Both the position numbers and the translations under genes were made by a program. A model generated the notes under the pieces. That model worked only from the letters and a program-made list of their open reading frames with translations, ran no database searches and was not told the DNA's origin. From Vandiemenella viatica (Eukaryota; Arthropoda; Insecta; Orthoptera; Morabidae): 64,000 nucleotides of DNA. Positions 11,638 through 24,179 of this stretch are shown piece by piece. The first letter of the stretch is position 1. Every line of letters begins with the position of its first letter. Location: the NCBI GenBank assembly GCA_031002005.1, contig JARYHS010009186.1, positions 254,167,199-254,231,198 of the forward strand, in the 5' to 3' direction.

Positions 11638-12722
11638 AGCTGCCCATACACACACACATTTGCGCGCGAGTAAGCTCGCCAAACATTTACGCGCGGATAT
11701 TCTCGCGACGAGCCTATACTTGTCAGAGCCCATACACAGGAACATCAGTTCCACACATTTGTCGTTCAGCTGGCTCGCCGCGCTCAAATTGTTGTGTTTA
11801 TGGTACTGGTCTACGGGTTTATCCGTCATGATTTCCTGGCTCGCGGCTCACTGGGAATTCCAAAACATCGCCAGCCAAGTGTAGTGAGGTTATGTTACAA
11901 GCGACGTGACAATATTGAAAAGAATCATGTTTTTAAGTTCCACACAAAAGAAATATATTAATTCGTGCAGCAGCTTATATTAGAGCTGTAAAAAAGAAAA
12001 AGAAACGGACAGTATGACAAAAAAAGTGGTTGCAGGAAGATTATAAACATGATCATATACTGCTACTTGTACTATTTGAAAAGCATTTTCTTCGATTTCT
12101 TCAGTATTCCATAAATGCACAGATACATCTTCCCCTTCATAATTTGGGCTTCCTATATTGCTGATACTGTCCAATGGATCGTATTGATTTGTCATAAACA
12201 GTAGTAAGTCGTAGTAATATCGTAAATTAGTTTTGTAGATTTTGTCTTCTTGTCGAATTTTCATTTTTTATATATTTCTTATATATTTTATATAGTACTC
12301 CGCAAAGAGTGGATTTTCTTTTCTTATTAATGCACTGTCAACTTGTATATTATATTTCTCACAAACCTCTATCAATGCACTATATCCTAATTTTTTAAAA
12401 CTTCTGTTCGCATACTGTTTTGATTTCACCTTTCACAATGGAGTATGTTACTGATATGTCACAATTAAATGAGCTACAAATTCTCTGCTCATCTTACTTA
12501 ACTTGTTAGACACTAACCAAGTCTTATCTGCCGCGAGTAAATTGTTAAGTGAGATATCTGTGTGTATGGTTACTGTCGCGCTTGCTCGCCACGTTCAAAT
12601 ACGTAACGATTGTTCTTGGCTTGTGATGCGGCTCGTCCTTAGACAATTAACACACACATTTTATCGTCTATATGGATCGCCACGGAATTGCTGGCGCACA
12701 AATGTGTGTGTGTATGCGCACT
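11638..12722. mobile_element. TIR DNA element, unassigned
   Basis: Inverted termini 'catacacacacacatttg' (about 11645) and its complement (about 12698-12716), each followed by GC-rich 'gcgcg' and 'ctcgcc/gatcgcc' motifs, bound about 1.1 kb. The interior has a 94-codon minus frame (12264-11980) of unknown identity with a stop-broken upstream extension. No clear target duplication, so family and exact ends are uncertain. Confidence 0.4.
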
Positions 12723-12739
12723 TCAGACAATTAGGTTCT

Positions 12740-15540
12740 GTCAAATAACTCCTCCACATTACTAAACGTAACATACCTCGATATGTTAAAGAGGAATCTA
12801 CAGATTTTTGTCTTAAGATTATTATGAATATTGTACTTAAATTATTACAATATGGCTTCGTTTTCTCTTATTAAACGTTCTATATTTGCATTGCTAGAAT
12901 GAGGCTACTTGCCTTTCAGAATTGCGGAAAACTTCGTAAGTTAACAGGAACATTTCAGTGTGTCGCTGAAACTAAATTTAGAAATACAAACAAAACAGAT
13001 TTTTCAGAACCCTTTGCAGATGGGATAAATAAAACAGAAATGGACTACAAGGTAACCGAACAAGTTTAAGATAAACGGTAGTGTATTTGAGTGTCAGTAT
13101 CAGACACTAATACCGAGTTCTGAAAAGGAACAACAAAGCGACCTATAAATAGGTTGGTATGAATTAAGCAATGATGAAAAAAACATAGTGGAAACAATTC
13201 TAAAAAAAAGGGATTTTCTCCTATGGTCACATCTCACAACTGAGCCCAAGAAATTTAAAAAAACTTATTTTCCCCTATTTCCGCGGTGAGAAAATCAAGA
13301 CTGCCTGGCTCGGCAAAATGGAAATGGGTCTGCTAGAATTTGCAGCCACAAGTGAGGACATTCTGGAACATATATAGGCTTTGCAGGACAATCCTAAATG
13401 GAGAACAAGCAAGATTTGATCTGAAGGAAGTTCACAGACAGCGGAAAAAAAAAAAAAAAAAATGGAATCGAAACTCAGGGAAGAAAACAGATGCACTATC
13501 GTGATTCCTAAATAGCCCTGAAAACCCAAGTTACTGCATTTTTGAAAGACCATCAACTACTAACTCCAATTAAAAACGCTGACGTCAACGCCGTATTTTG
13601 CCATTGTAACGAGGAAATAGAAAAGCTAAGGTTATTACGTCTTCCAGAAGTGTATTTGAGCGGCATTAAATATCTGTTTTACTGCCGCATTGTCGGCAAG
13701 ATAACAGCACCTTATATGAGCCGCATTTTGTCTCTCCCAATGTGCAATCCCCAGCTCCATTTTGTATGCTTTTTATATTGCCCATCAATTAAGGCATTGC
13801 AGTACGCAGCGAATTTTTTAGATTATTGGATGTTAAACGTTGTAAATGCTATATAGCCGTGCAACCGAAATCCATTAATTTAAACTAGTTTTTTTGCGAC
13901 GCAACTGGCGGCGGAGTGTGATTGTTGGAGTAGGGCAGACAGGCAGGAATTCCCGGGCTAATCTCTGAGGAGCATCACAACTTTAGGGCGCTGTAAAGCG
14001 CAGCTTTACGACTGCCTGGCTGCGCTACTGGGCACAGCGGCTACCAGGATAGCATTCCATCCACCACCACAGCCGTTCACACGGTAATCCACTATTCATT
14101 TCATAACTAACATAAAACAAGCTATTTACTTGCCGTTATTTTTCAAATAGTTTCGCAGTGCACCATTTCCTCGATAGCTTAAGAATTTCTTCAGCATCCC
14201 CCCCCCCACCTCTTTGCTGTTCGTGTATCACTATTTCAACAATCTTTGTCAGCCTAAAGATTCTTACGTCAGAGAAAATCTCACCAATATCGCTTTAAAG
14301 TCTCGTACAAATATTTGTAGTTACGCGTTTTATTTTCTTAGAAATTTAACAAGAATTGAGGGAAAAACAATGACTAAAGAATTTCTCGACGCAAAACCGT
14401 ATTTCCCTCTTATGTAAATATCAGAGAAGGCCTCCATTTGTTGGGATTACAACCCGAAGATGCTTTTTACAGAGATATCTTTCGGAAGAAGTTAGTGACA
14501 CATAGGATGAATCGAGACGAACAATCCAAAATGACACGGAACCCCTTGGACAAGAAGAGCTCAAACCGACCCACTCAAAACGATTGAAGGACTTTCGCGC
14601 CCAGAAGATAATTATACCCTCCACCGGTGCAAAAAAGGCTTAACGTGGTACTAGTTTGCCTCAACGAACGTAAACACATACATAACAGTTCCTTTTTCCA
14701 AGTTTAGGTGTACTTCTGCTTCACAAGATATCTGCACGTTAGTTTCTGAAGAACTTTTCGTAAGCCGGTAGTAGAAAAAGCAGATTCTAGATTGCGATTC
14801 ATAGTTCGAACTACGAAGAATAGTTAAGCTTAAAAAGGATATAGCGTAGTCAATGAATCGTATTTCATCATACAGAGCACTGTTCTATGTGGTATCGGTA
14901 AAGCAAAGGACTGATTACTAATATTGGGAATGTACAGAAAAGGGCTAAATTTTGTGACTGGATGCCAAAGCCCTTCAGAAAGTGTCGTAGTCTTGAGGTA
15001 GAGGATTGGTTGGCATTCCCTGGCAGAAAAACTACCCATTTTCTCACCAAATACAATCACAAACATGCGTGAGTTAACTTTTATTTACGACTGCATGAAA
15101 GTATTCTTCCTACCATATATTTCGATCAGAATAAGAGGAGAAAAAATATCAGGGAAATAAGGAGATTCAACCAACTTACAGTTACGGAATGGAATACACA
15201 GAGGAAAGATTAGTTCTGGTGAAAAGTACCCTCTCAGTTATAGAGAATAAATTTAGATGGAGATTTGTTCCCGTGAATCATGCAGTCACAGAAACTACGG
15301 CAGTTGTTACTTTCAACAATCACCGAATTCAAATTATAAATTTGAATCTCTCATAATAAAAATTATTTCAAATTTTTTTGATCGAAAACTATAGTTGCAA
15401 CATAAACAGTTCATGTCGAAACTAACAAAAATTAACAGTTAATTGGGAAATAAAATAAAAAGGAACATTAAATCTGAATTTTATGGCAAGATAAAAAATT
15501 AGTAGTTTTTAAATATTTAACTCTCATTACATTTTACTGA
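12740..15540. other. no gene recognised
   Basis: 2.8 kb without recognisable coding sequence. Open frames at 13542-13856 and 14214-14417 lack family motifs. GC-richer 13890-14090 could be a repeat fragment, but no partner copy was seen in the window. Confidence 0.35.
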
Positions 15541-15550
15541 TAACGCCAAA

Positions 15551-15755
15551 TTGAAAAAGATTACTTCAGTCCAACGCTCTGCCTTCGCATTCAGGAGGAC
15601 GCGTGTTCGAATCCCCATCCAGATGTTGGTTTTTCAGTCTCCTGAATCACTCCATACGAATGCTGGAATGGTTCCTTCAAGAGGATATGGCCGAATTTCT
15701 TCCCTTTTCTTTCCCGTCTCTAACGACCTCGAAGTAGACTAAACGTAAAGCTATT
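15551..15755 (+). repeat. tRNA-derived SINE, 5' truncated
   Basis: Box B 'gttcgaatcccc' at about 15605, then 'ttggtttttcagtctcc', 'aatgctggaatggttcc' and the tail 'taacgacctcgaagtagac'. The box A part is degraded. Confidence 0.7.
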
Positions 15756-15789
15756 TCTTCAGTGAAATTAAACTATTCTGTCAATTAAA

Positions 15790-16455
15790 TTAATTGATAA
15801 AATAACGCCAATTCAACTGTTTTATAGGTTTAATGCCGTACGCGTTTCGCCTCTCATTGAGGCATCATCAGCGGCGAATCTATTTTAAAATTTTACATTG
15901 AGTATTACAACCTTATTCTAGGATGTGTAACCTAATTCTAAATGTAAACATTTTCTGATTATTTACAACTTACATTAATGGTTTCCGGGTTCGTAACCAT
16001 ACATCTCCGCTTTTCCTCCAGTTTCAACTTTTGGTTTTATTGGCACACTTACTTGTACATCTATTGCTGCTCCATGGAGAAACAAGCATAATACGTCCTT
16101 CTTCTTCAACACTTTTTTCCCCCCCACATTAATGGCTAGCTGCCATTGATAACTTTTTTTTATCATTGGCATGGTTACATTTGGAGCTTTGGTTTTATGG
16201 CCGCACGCTCTTGCTGACGCCAAGCATTCGGTATTTTTTTTTAATGGCATTTGGTTACTTAGGTCATTCAGCCAGCTCAATTGACTATCATGATTCTCCC
16301 AGTGTATCAGTTTCTTCAGTTCATTGTGGCTACTAAGTATGGACATTACAGGACGGACATTAACACAACACAAGCACCCACGCCCTCAGCCGGGCTCGAA
16401 CCGACGACCTTCGAGGTCAGTACTCTAGCCCCTACGCTACCGAGGCCGGCCATTC
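15790..16455 (-). repeat. tRNA-headed retroposon-like element ending in a hammerhead motif
   Basis: Read on the minus strand it opens at about 16455 with a tRNA-like head (box A 'tagcgtaggggctag', box B 'ggttcgagccc'). It continues through a 132-codon unrecognised frame (16373-15975) and ends near 15800 with the hammerhead-like motif described separately. Whether head, body and ribozyme belong to one element is inference. Confidence 0.35.
15824..15883 (-). ncRNA. type I hammerhead ribozyme-like motif
   Basis: On the minus strand the order is AUAG (outer stem I), AUUC, GCCG (inner stem I), then the core CUGAUGA at 15871-15865. Stem II is GCCUC-AAUGA-GAGGC. The second core block GAAA (15848-15845) follows, then a palindromic stem III ACG/CGU with no loop, A17 at 15839 as the residue before the scissile bond, and CGGC pairing inner stem I. 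CUAU at 15827-15824 pairs the outer stem I. All invariant core residues are present. The loopless stem III suggests activity as a dimer, as known for minimal hammerheads of Penelope-like elements and retrozymes. Cleavage is predicted between 15839 and 15838. Confidence 0.7.
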
Positions 16456-16496
16456 TGTACTTACTGCCAGGTCACACTACGTACTAATGGAAGAGG

Positions 16497-16735
16497 TCAA
16501 GTGTTGCCATCTGTCTGCGAAATGTGAAACTATGTTCTGTGTGACAAGTGTATTTTTTGTTTGTGAAATGTATAACTTATGAGGAGGATATTGGGAACTG
16601 TGCAGGCATTCGCCTTGATTGCTGCGCAAAGCTGCAGTCGGCAGGCCGGTACGCAGAGACAAAGACTCGTGCCCGGCTCCGTTGTAGCTTCCAGATCCAG
16701 TGTGCGGTGCCTCAGCACACTGGTGGGTAACAAGC
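16497..16735 (-). repeat. dispersed tRNA-like repeat, family B
   Basis: Reverse complement of the family found at 36065-36290 and 61358-61583. Shared blocks include 'acatttcgcagacagatgg', 'cacagaacatag' and a 3' part with 'gatctgga'. It is much more diverged than the other two copies. Confidence 0.5.
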
Positions 16736-17198
16736 TTGATACAATTACCACGGAAATATTAATTTTAAAAAAAATTAATTAGTTACTTAACTCTTTGCTG
16801 TCCAAACATCATAATCATTTTGCCCAGTATTGGACAAAGTTGTCAATCTCTCTCCCAGCCCAAAGGTCTTCGACTATTGTTGAAAACTCGCATTGCTTGC
16901 ATGCATAGAGGTGATGCATGGTCTGCTGTTCTCAACATTCAAATCGATCGACTGTTGTCATATTCCATCTATACATGCTAGATTTTACTGGAGCCTAAAT
17001 TTTAATTGTTAACGATACACTTTTACTGGATGCAGTTGCCAAAAAAATGATTGCTGACGAAACAAAAGGGTTCATTATTTTTAAAAATGAAACTGGCTGA
17101 GAATGGACTAAAAATATTCAAGATTTTTTTTCCAGCTGAGTTAAAGAAGTATGGTATAGAACACAGGGTATCCTGTATGGTTTAGTGATTACCATGTT

Positions 17199-17426
17199 AC
17201 CGAGCGTGGTGGTGTAACGGCTAGCGTTCTGGCCTCGCATTCGGGAAGACGGCGGTTCAAATCCCCGTCCGGGAATCCAGATTTGGGTTTTCCATGGTTT
17301 CTCAAATCACTCCAGGCAAATGCCGGGATGCTTCCATCAAAAGGCCATGGCCAAATTCTTCCCCCCCCATCCTTTCCCGTCTCCAAAAACCTCGCGGTTA
17401 GACAGATGTTAAGCAGATAAAAAAAA
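17199..17426 (+). repeat. tRNA-derived SINE, complete
   Basis: Begins accgagcgtggtggtgtaac, box B 'ggttcaaatcc', core 'ggttttccatggtttctc', then 'atgccgggatgcttcc' and an A-rich tail. An 11-bp duplication ATTACCATGTT lies at 17188-17198 and 17427-17437. It is close to the copy at 10447 and among the younger SINEs here. Confidence 0.9.
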
Positions 17427-17546
17427 ATTACCATGTTGCAATGACTGTGGTCGCCGGAGATTAGAGATGGGCAGGTCCGAGATTTTAAAGGAGTCGGGTC
17501 CGGATGTACATCCAGCGCTGCGGACCTGCATCCAGGTTCCAAGTCC

Positions 17547-17770
17547 GCGGACCTGTATGGGTCCGGCTCTACAATCGGGCGGGCGGAGTGTATGGCGGAA
17601 CTGGATCTGTGCGGACCTACATCCAGTTACGTGTCCGGCGGAGTTGTATGGGTCCGGTTCTACAATCGAGCGCGCGGAGTGTGTGGCGGAACTGGATGTG
17701 TATGGACCTACATCCAAATACGTGTCCGGCGGACCTGTATGGGTCCGAACCTACAATCGAGCGTATGGTG
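17547..17770. repeat. 91-bp tandem repeat in the hAT left subterminus
   Basis: About 2.5 units with period 91, starting near 17547, 17638 and 17729. Each contains 'gtatgggtccg', 'ctacaatcg' and 'acatcca'. Such subterminal repeats often hold transposase binding sites in hAT elements; that role is inferred. Confidence 0.8.
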
Positions 17771-18603
17771 GATACAAATCCTACCAAGGAGAACTGCAGT
17801 ATGAGTTATATCGTGTTCATCCATTAATTTATGAAATGAAAGAATATTAATTCTGATAATTTTGTTTTATTTTTGTCTGAAACTCACAATTGTACGTAAT
17901 ATTAGAAAATCACAGCATAATCAGACTTGATAATGATAAAAGTAAAAGTAAAATTTCTGTGGACTTCTATAAGAATAAAATGAAATCATTTCTTAATAAT
18001 GTTTAAGTACTACTAAAAAAAATCGAAAGTCTTTGTTAACTGTTAGTTTTTTTACTAAAAATGAAATTATTCAAGACTCAACATCTTGAGATAAATATTG
18101 CCTTTCCACAATATACCAGCTTAAGAAACAGTTTATTATAAATGAACAAAAAACAAAATTGCAAGTATAACTTATTTTAAACTGTGAGGGAGAAATTACG
18201 TGAGATTTGTTCTTATATTATGTATAGTGTTTTGCTCTGTATACTATGTGAAACTATTTTGATTGAGTGAATAAAACGTTGACGTGAGTGCTAAATCGAG
18301 TGCGATACAATGCATTTTAATCAAACAGTAATATTTATGTTTTGCCAGCTACCATAACGTGTTTTTGGTGCTTTCAAAATCTTTATTTTATTTTGTGCAA
18401 TTTCAGAAACTTTTAATTTATTTGTAATTTTATTTAATATTATTTCCAATTTATCTGTATTTTTAATCAAGATTTAATTCTTAGTAATAATAACCGATTG
18501 TTTGAGCCATTGTTAGAAGTTCTAGAAACGACTGGATTATAAAATATTTCTGTAAAAGCGGCCAGCAGAGTCGCTCGCAATAATGTCACGTAATCATTTA
18601 TAT

Positions 18604-19404
18604 ATATTACTAACTGTTACCCGCGACTTCGTACGCGTGGATTTAGAATTTGATTGCTAGAATTGGATATACAAAGCTGAAAATTATCTAAGATGTCCCA
18701 AATAACACTGAGTCGGCATAATATGACGGGAAAGCCATCGAGATACCATTCTACCTTCGAACCTGTCTCATGACTAAAACTGTTATTCATATCGGAAAAA
18801 GTATCCTATTTCGTTCCCAAATATACAAAGTATTTCCTTGTCATCGGTATAAACATATATTCATCAAAACGTAAAATAAAAAAGATGGAGACTCACTTTC
18901 GCATACACAATATTATTAGTTAAGATCACACAAAAACTACCTGTGGAACCAGTATAGCGTGAATAAAGTTAACGCTTTCTAGCGCCAAAGATTTGCCAGA
19001 ACATGGTATCCTTACTATAAAATCCTAGACTTGGCTCGAACTATGAAAAACAATTCATAAAAATATTTGTGCCCAATGGGATTAGATCCCGAAGCAACGC
19101 TGGAGGATTAATAAGAAGCATACTCGTTACCATTACGCCACCCTAACAATGCTGGAAGCGATTGCGCATTACAAATATAGATATATATTATGCGTTTGTC
19201 TTTCACAGTTGAGATAGTTTTCATAATTTAATGATAATATGTTCTTATTTATACATAATATAGTATCCCATCTCGATCCTAATGTCAAACAGCATCTTCC
19301 CGTCAAATTTCATCACGTTCGGAATATCCGTTTAGCCCAAGGAACGTAACAAACAGACAAAGACAGACCGAGTTACTTTCGCATTTATAATATTAGTATA
19401 GATA
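18604..19404. repeat. dispersed repeat with 'acccgcgacttcgt' and 'cgcatttataatattagta' ends
   Basis: Opens with 'ctgttacccgcgacttcgta' and closes with 'gttactttcgcatttataat' then 'attagtatagat'. Repeats with these ends are widespread in arthropod genomes; I cannot assign the order securely (Helitron-like or LINE-derived). It is nested in the hAT element 17462-20027. Confidence 0.55.
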
Positions 19405-20124
19405 TGTATAATGTTCCTTGGAAACTCTACGAACCGTGTTTCTGCAATAAAGAGATGTTAAATGTATTATCTGATTTGTCCTTAAGCCATCAGAATTCAG
19501 AAAGTTAAAAATTCTAGACACTTTGTGATCAATCAAACTGAACGTTAAAAGTTTAATAATACTACAACGCATTAAAATTACAAGTTAAATTATAAGTCCA
19601 TTCTTATTTAGAACGAAAAACACTCCTCACCTTAGAAGCACGAACCCGACCAATAAAAATGTACTACCGGGTTTTAGCTACCCATTGGCATTTAATAGTT
19701 ATTGTAATTATCTACTAGTAGTCAGACATTAAGAAATAGTTTTTCATTTATAATCTCATCTTTAAACAGAACTGTAATCCAATCGTACAGTAAATGACAT
19801 TAAACTCTTCAGAACACAGATTTCAAATCGGAACTGTAATGAAAAATTGCGTTCCAGCCCCGCGGTTGCAGGTCCGGCCGTGGTTCAACCTCCGGCCACG
19901 CGAGAACTGTGGCGCTGTTACAGGTCCGACTGGAAGCAGGTCCGACAAGCTCTCGGATGTACATCCATCCCTAGCGCAAGTGATACAGGTCCGCGGAACT
20001 GCATCCATCCGGACCTACCCATCTCTACCGGAGATTGGCTGGCCGTTACAACACGTGTAGGTCAATGTGACTAGATCGCAGATAAAAGTAACGACAGAAC
20101 TGATTATCCGCAGTTAATATTTAA

Positions 20125-20690
20125 TTAAATTGCAATGGAGCCCACGCTCCAGTGGCAATTTCCCTGAACACCCATCTTCCCACTTTTCAGCACCCACCTA
20201 CATTTACCCACTATAAATTTTAACTTTAAAATATTTCATCGTTTTTGGCAAATTATTCATCATTTCTCTTGGTAACTTATTCCAATCCCTGACACCCTTA
20301 CCTAAAAAAGAGAATCTTCCAACACCCTTGTGCCTGAAATCGAGTGCCAGCTTGGGGTCATGGTCATCTTTTTCCTCCCATGCATTACTTTCAATTTTTA
20401 CACCAATATCTTTCCACACCTCATCACCAATATACACTCCAATGACCCTCTTCATCCTCCTGTCTTCCAATGAGTCCCATTCCAGCTCTTTTATCATATC
20501 TGTTACTGATTGCGTTCTGCGATAATTACCAGAAACAAGTATACCAGCCCTTCTTTGCACCTTCTTCAACTCCCGTATTTGATAATCAAAATGTTATTTG
20601 ACACTACCATATTCAAGCAATTGTCTGACTAAAGTTTTGTAACCCAATTCCTTTACTTCTCTTGTACATTCAGAGCAGGCATCTAGCAAG
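20125..20690 (-). pseudogene. non-LTR retrotransposon RT C-terminus, 3' end copy
   Basis: A 121-codon minus frame (20569-20204) contains KKVQRRAGILVSG, SVTDMIKELEW, SLEDRRMKR and VRDWNKLPREM, the standard C-terminal series of CR1/jockey-like reverse transcriptases. Upstream frames add LVRQLLEYGSV with a stop. The 3' tail at 20160-20125 gives 'ggagcgtgggctcc' then 'attaaat'. 5' truncated, without catalytic core. Confidence 0.85.
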
Positions 20691-20874
20691 ACCGAAAACA
20701 GCAATCCTAATTTGAATATCAAACTGGATGTATTGACAAGTCGCAGCACAGTGGAAAGAACTCACCAAACAAGCCCTATTCTGCTAGGCTGCTGCCTTTT
20801 ACAAGAGGGGCTGCTGGCCTTTTGCAGACATATGAGTGTATGTTTTGCGTGCCGAGTGTATCTAGCAGAAAAGT

Positions 20875-21245
20875 AATTTTAATTGCTATGAAACGCACGC
20901 TCCGATGGCAATTTTAATTTTAAATTCTTTCTTCACATTTGGTAAATTACTCATCACTTCCCTCAATGATTTATTCCAATCGCTGACTCCCACACTCCCA
21001 AAGAAAATATACCCACACCCTTATGCCTGAAATTGAGTAGCAGCTTGTGGTCATTGTCATCTTTTCCCTTCCATGAATTACAGTTCTTCCACCAACACCT
21101 TTCCACATTTCATCACCAATTTATGCCTTGTATACCCCCAGCACTCTCTTCATGCTCCTCCTGTCTTCCAATAACTCCAAATCCAGCTCCTTTATCATGT
21201 AAGTTACTGATTGTGTTCTGCAGTAGTTTTCAGAAACAAATCTAG
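20875..21245 (-). pseudogene. non-LTR retrotransposon 3' end, second copy
   Basis: Same family and orientation as the copy at 20125-20690, beginning about 200 bp beyond it. It shows 'ggagcgtgcgtttcat' at the 3' end and the reversed 'ccaatcgctgactcc' and 'tgtgttctgcagta' blocks. Frameshifted throughout. Confidence 0.7.
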
Positions 21246-21249
21246 CAAT

Positions 21250-24045
21250 ACTTGCATTGGAGTATTGTTTACTGTTCGGTTCTTCCCACAGTTCCCCCTG
21301 ACAAGTGGCGCATAGCTATCTGGCCACACAATCACACACTGTAAGTGACTGTGGTGTCTATAAAACTGTTGATTTAAACATATGTTTAAGAAATACCATT
21401 CCACATTCCATTTATTTATTGAAGCAAAGAATGGAACACTTGCTATTATTTTGGTGGAAATCAAAAACTAAATATGAGAATGATTGCTTTTGTATTTTAT
21501 TTTCTTCAAGTGAAGAACAAAATTGAGTGATATGTCTGCAGAAGAGTGTCTCTGATAAATTCCTCATCATGCCATTAACAATGGAACTTTCAGAGATTTT
21601 GTTCACTACAAAATGTGCTGAACAATATAATTCATATGAACTTCTGTATCTGAATGTTAAACTTTGTTGACAATTCAGGTAATTCAGTATTGTAAAATAC
21701 ACTTATTATTTGACAAAAATCAAGATGAAATTCTCAAAGTACACCTTCAAGTTGCCAAGTGCGGTTATTATTAAAATTTTAGGAACTGCTAAGCCAGCAA
21801 ACCTACAGGTCCATAAAAGCCAAAATCTATTGATGTCTAAAACTTGATAAAGTGAAAAATTTGAAGTTTCTTCAAATTATAACTAATGATCGTATGTAAT
21901 GGAAACCTTTGAGATACTTAAATTACAACAAAGTTAACTTGCCTTATGGTAACACATTTGGTAAAAAAGAAAGAAAAAATGTGATCTTAAAAACACAACC
22001 ACACAACAAAATTTAACCTGTGTAATCATGGCAGTTATTGTTTGAGTTGTCATTGTAGCAGAAACAGAGACTGTATGAATGACATAGTGGCAGAAATGAA
22101 GATAGAATGACAAATTATACAGCTTTCCCATTTTCTCTAACTTATCAAACACAGTATAAATCAAATATGTAAGTATGTACAAAAAAATCATTAAAAAATA
22201 AATTCCCTTAAAATATACAGATAAATGTGCATCATTTTGCTTCAAAATTACTTAGTTTGTTTTCCGAGTTGTCCTCAGTTATAAATCAGTTTACAAATGT
22301 CCATGAATCTACAAGAAAAGTTTATTCTATTTCTTCAGCTTCAATTATTTTTGTCAATCAGTTGCACAAAGTTTGGATGTAAGGATGACAGCATCACCAA
22401 GCCAAAAATGCACTTATCTGTACAAATCGTGGTTATTGGTCAACTTTCAAGAAATATCCTATCAGTCCGAAATTTGGTACACATGTTCCTTAGGTGGTAC
22501 GATTTAAGAAAATATGGGAATTACATAGAAATATAGTAAAAGCACTTGAAATGTGGATAGATGTATACATGATATTGAACAAGAAATACTTGTTATTAAC
22601 CTGTTGATGTTTATTCCAAGTCGTCATTAGTCTTAATTATCGACACAGGATATATTTCAACCCAAGCAATGCTTTATATCAACCATCAGTTATGGAACAA
22701 ACTATCTTTCATCGTAGAAGTTTGGCTGTCATGCAATATGTGGCAGCATACCACTATCTTAGGAAACACAAATATCGGATACACACAGAGAAACAGTAAA
22801 CACTTCTTAACTACCTATAATTTGAACGTGGAAAGAAGTTAATTACAAGCAAAAGTGAGTGGAAAATTTTCTGTTGCAGGAAGTGGAATAAATAACAGAG
22901 AAATATGCTGAACAATTTAGTTCAGACATTTAAAAAAATTTAAAGTAGAAATAGTAAAATTCAAATGTCCTGTGTAAGGAAAATATCACAGGAGCATGCA
23001 TTCTGTCACAATTAATATTAATTAATCATTGCATAGTGTGTGGAATGTTTTTTTTCTTCAGGAATCTTGATATACCACTATTACTGTAGATACTTTTTTA
23101 CAATCCAGCACAAACAGAATACTGTACTCTAGTAAGAACTAATAATGCATTTCCATTTCATTCAGCGTCAAGTTTTCCAAGCAAATCAACAAATATTGGA
23201 ACACTGATAGGGTACAAATGTCAAAATCATACAGGTGGAAAATGAGAAAAATGTAAGAATTGTGCAACCATAAGTAAATAACAAAGTCAAATGAGCATAA
23301 ATTGCAATGATAGAATTGGGTTTGTAAGTTATATCTACAAAATGTAAGAACTGTGAAAGAATAAGTAAATTAAAAAAAAAAAGTAGCATAGATTGCAATG
23401 ATGGAATTGGGTTGGTAAATTATATCTGCAAAATGTATAAGGTAGTGGTGTATCTAAACCAACTAGAGCTTCTACAATGAAGTTACAAATTGTACAAATA
23501 TTATGAAACCATTAAATTTTATACCAATCTGCAGAGGCAATTTTTTATTAGTTTTTAATGTATGCCTTTGCTGATTGTAGGTGTAAGTAAATGAGATATC
23601 TGATGTGTAAGATAAAACAAAGCTAATACTGTCACACGTTACATTAGGCAGCCAGACAAGAAGATTACATGCTGCAACAGATGGAAAAAAAAAGAAGAAA
23701 AATCTGTAATGTATGGTATATAAGGATCACAGGCCAATTTAAGCATAACACTAGTGTGACGATTTAGACAGGGTTATAGCCTCTTGAACTGTTTAAAGCT
23801 ATATGATTGAGCAATGACATTGATTGTAGCCTTTTGTTGCAAACTCTTTAGAATTTTAACCAAAAACTTTCAAGTCACAGTTCCAATTTCTGATCACATG
23901 CATTAGATTGAATTGGAACCATAAACAGACAACAAAATAAGGAAAATAATGATAGTTGTTCTAAAATACTGAACACTTCAAAATTTTGTACCTCAGTACA
24001 CATTTTCACCAAGTATCAAGGATGCTGAAATCCACTTCTGGTAGA
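21250..24045. other. no gene recognised; AT-rich, possibly intronic or intergenic
   Basis: 2.8 kb of AT-rich sequence without recognisable domains. A tandem repeat of about 92 bp occupies 23247-23440 (units start near 23247, 23339 and a partial at 23430, sharing 'aaaatgtaagaa' and 'attgcaatgat'). Confidence 0.4.
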
Positions 24046-24056
24046 CATCTTCTGCC

Positions 24057-24102
24057 ATGGCATCTGCAAAAATTGATCATGCCCCACATACGTCATCTAA
24101 AG
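24057..24102 (+). CDS. candidate 5' coding exon, unknown gene
   Basis: A 46-nt frame starts with ATG in a strong context (gccATGG) and ends at a consensus donor (AAAG|gtaagtga), reading MASAKIDHAPHTSSK plus one base. It joins in phase to the candidate exon 24914-24969 on the same strand. The intervening sequence carries a minus-strand LINE insertion. I do not recognise the protein. If real, the gene converges on the minus-strand NR2C2AP homolog. A chance coincidence is quite possible. Confidence 0.25.
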
Positions 24103-24179
24103 GTAAGTGATTTATTTATTTATCCTATGCCAATAGCACATAATCAATAATACCATTATATATAATTGATACACACTAG

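Larger units (their letters stand above)
17462..20027. mobile_element. hAT element, 2.57 kb, non-autonomous
   Basis: Termini TAGAGATGGGCAGGTCCG and reversed TAGAGATGGGTAGGTCCG match 17 of 18. A perfect 8-bp duplication CCGGAGAT lies at 17454-17461 and 20028-20035. Both subterminal regions are GC-rich and full of 'ggtccg' and 'acatcca' motifs, in contrast to an AT-rich interior. No hAT transposase frame survives. A separate dispersed repeat (18604-19404) is nested inside. It inserted immediately beside the SINE at 17199. Confidence 0.9.

Noticed and set aside
16380..16450. Functional tRNA gene
   Set aside because: Box A and box B are clear but the acceptor stem does not close and the sequence runs on into a repeat; it is better read as a SINE-type head.
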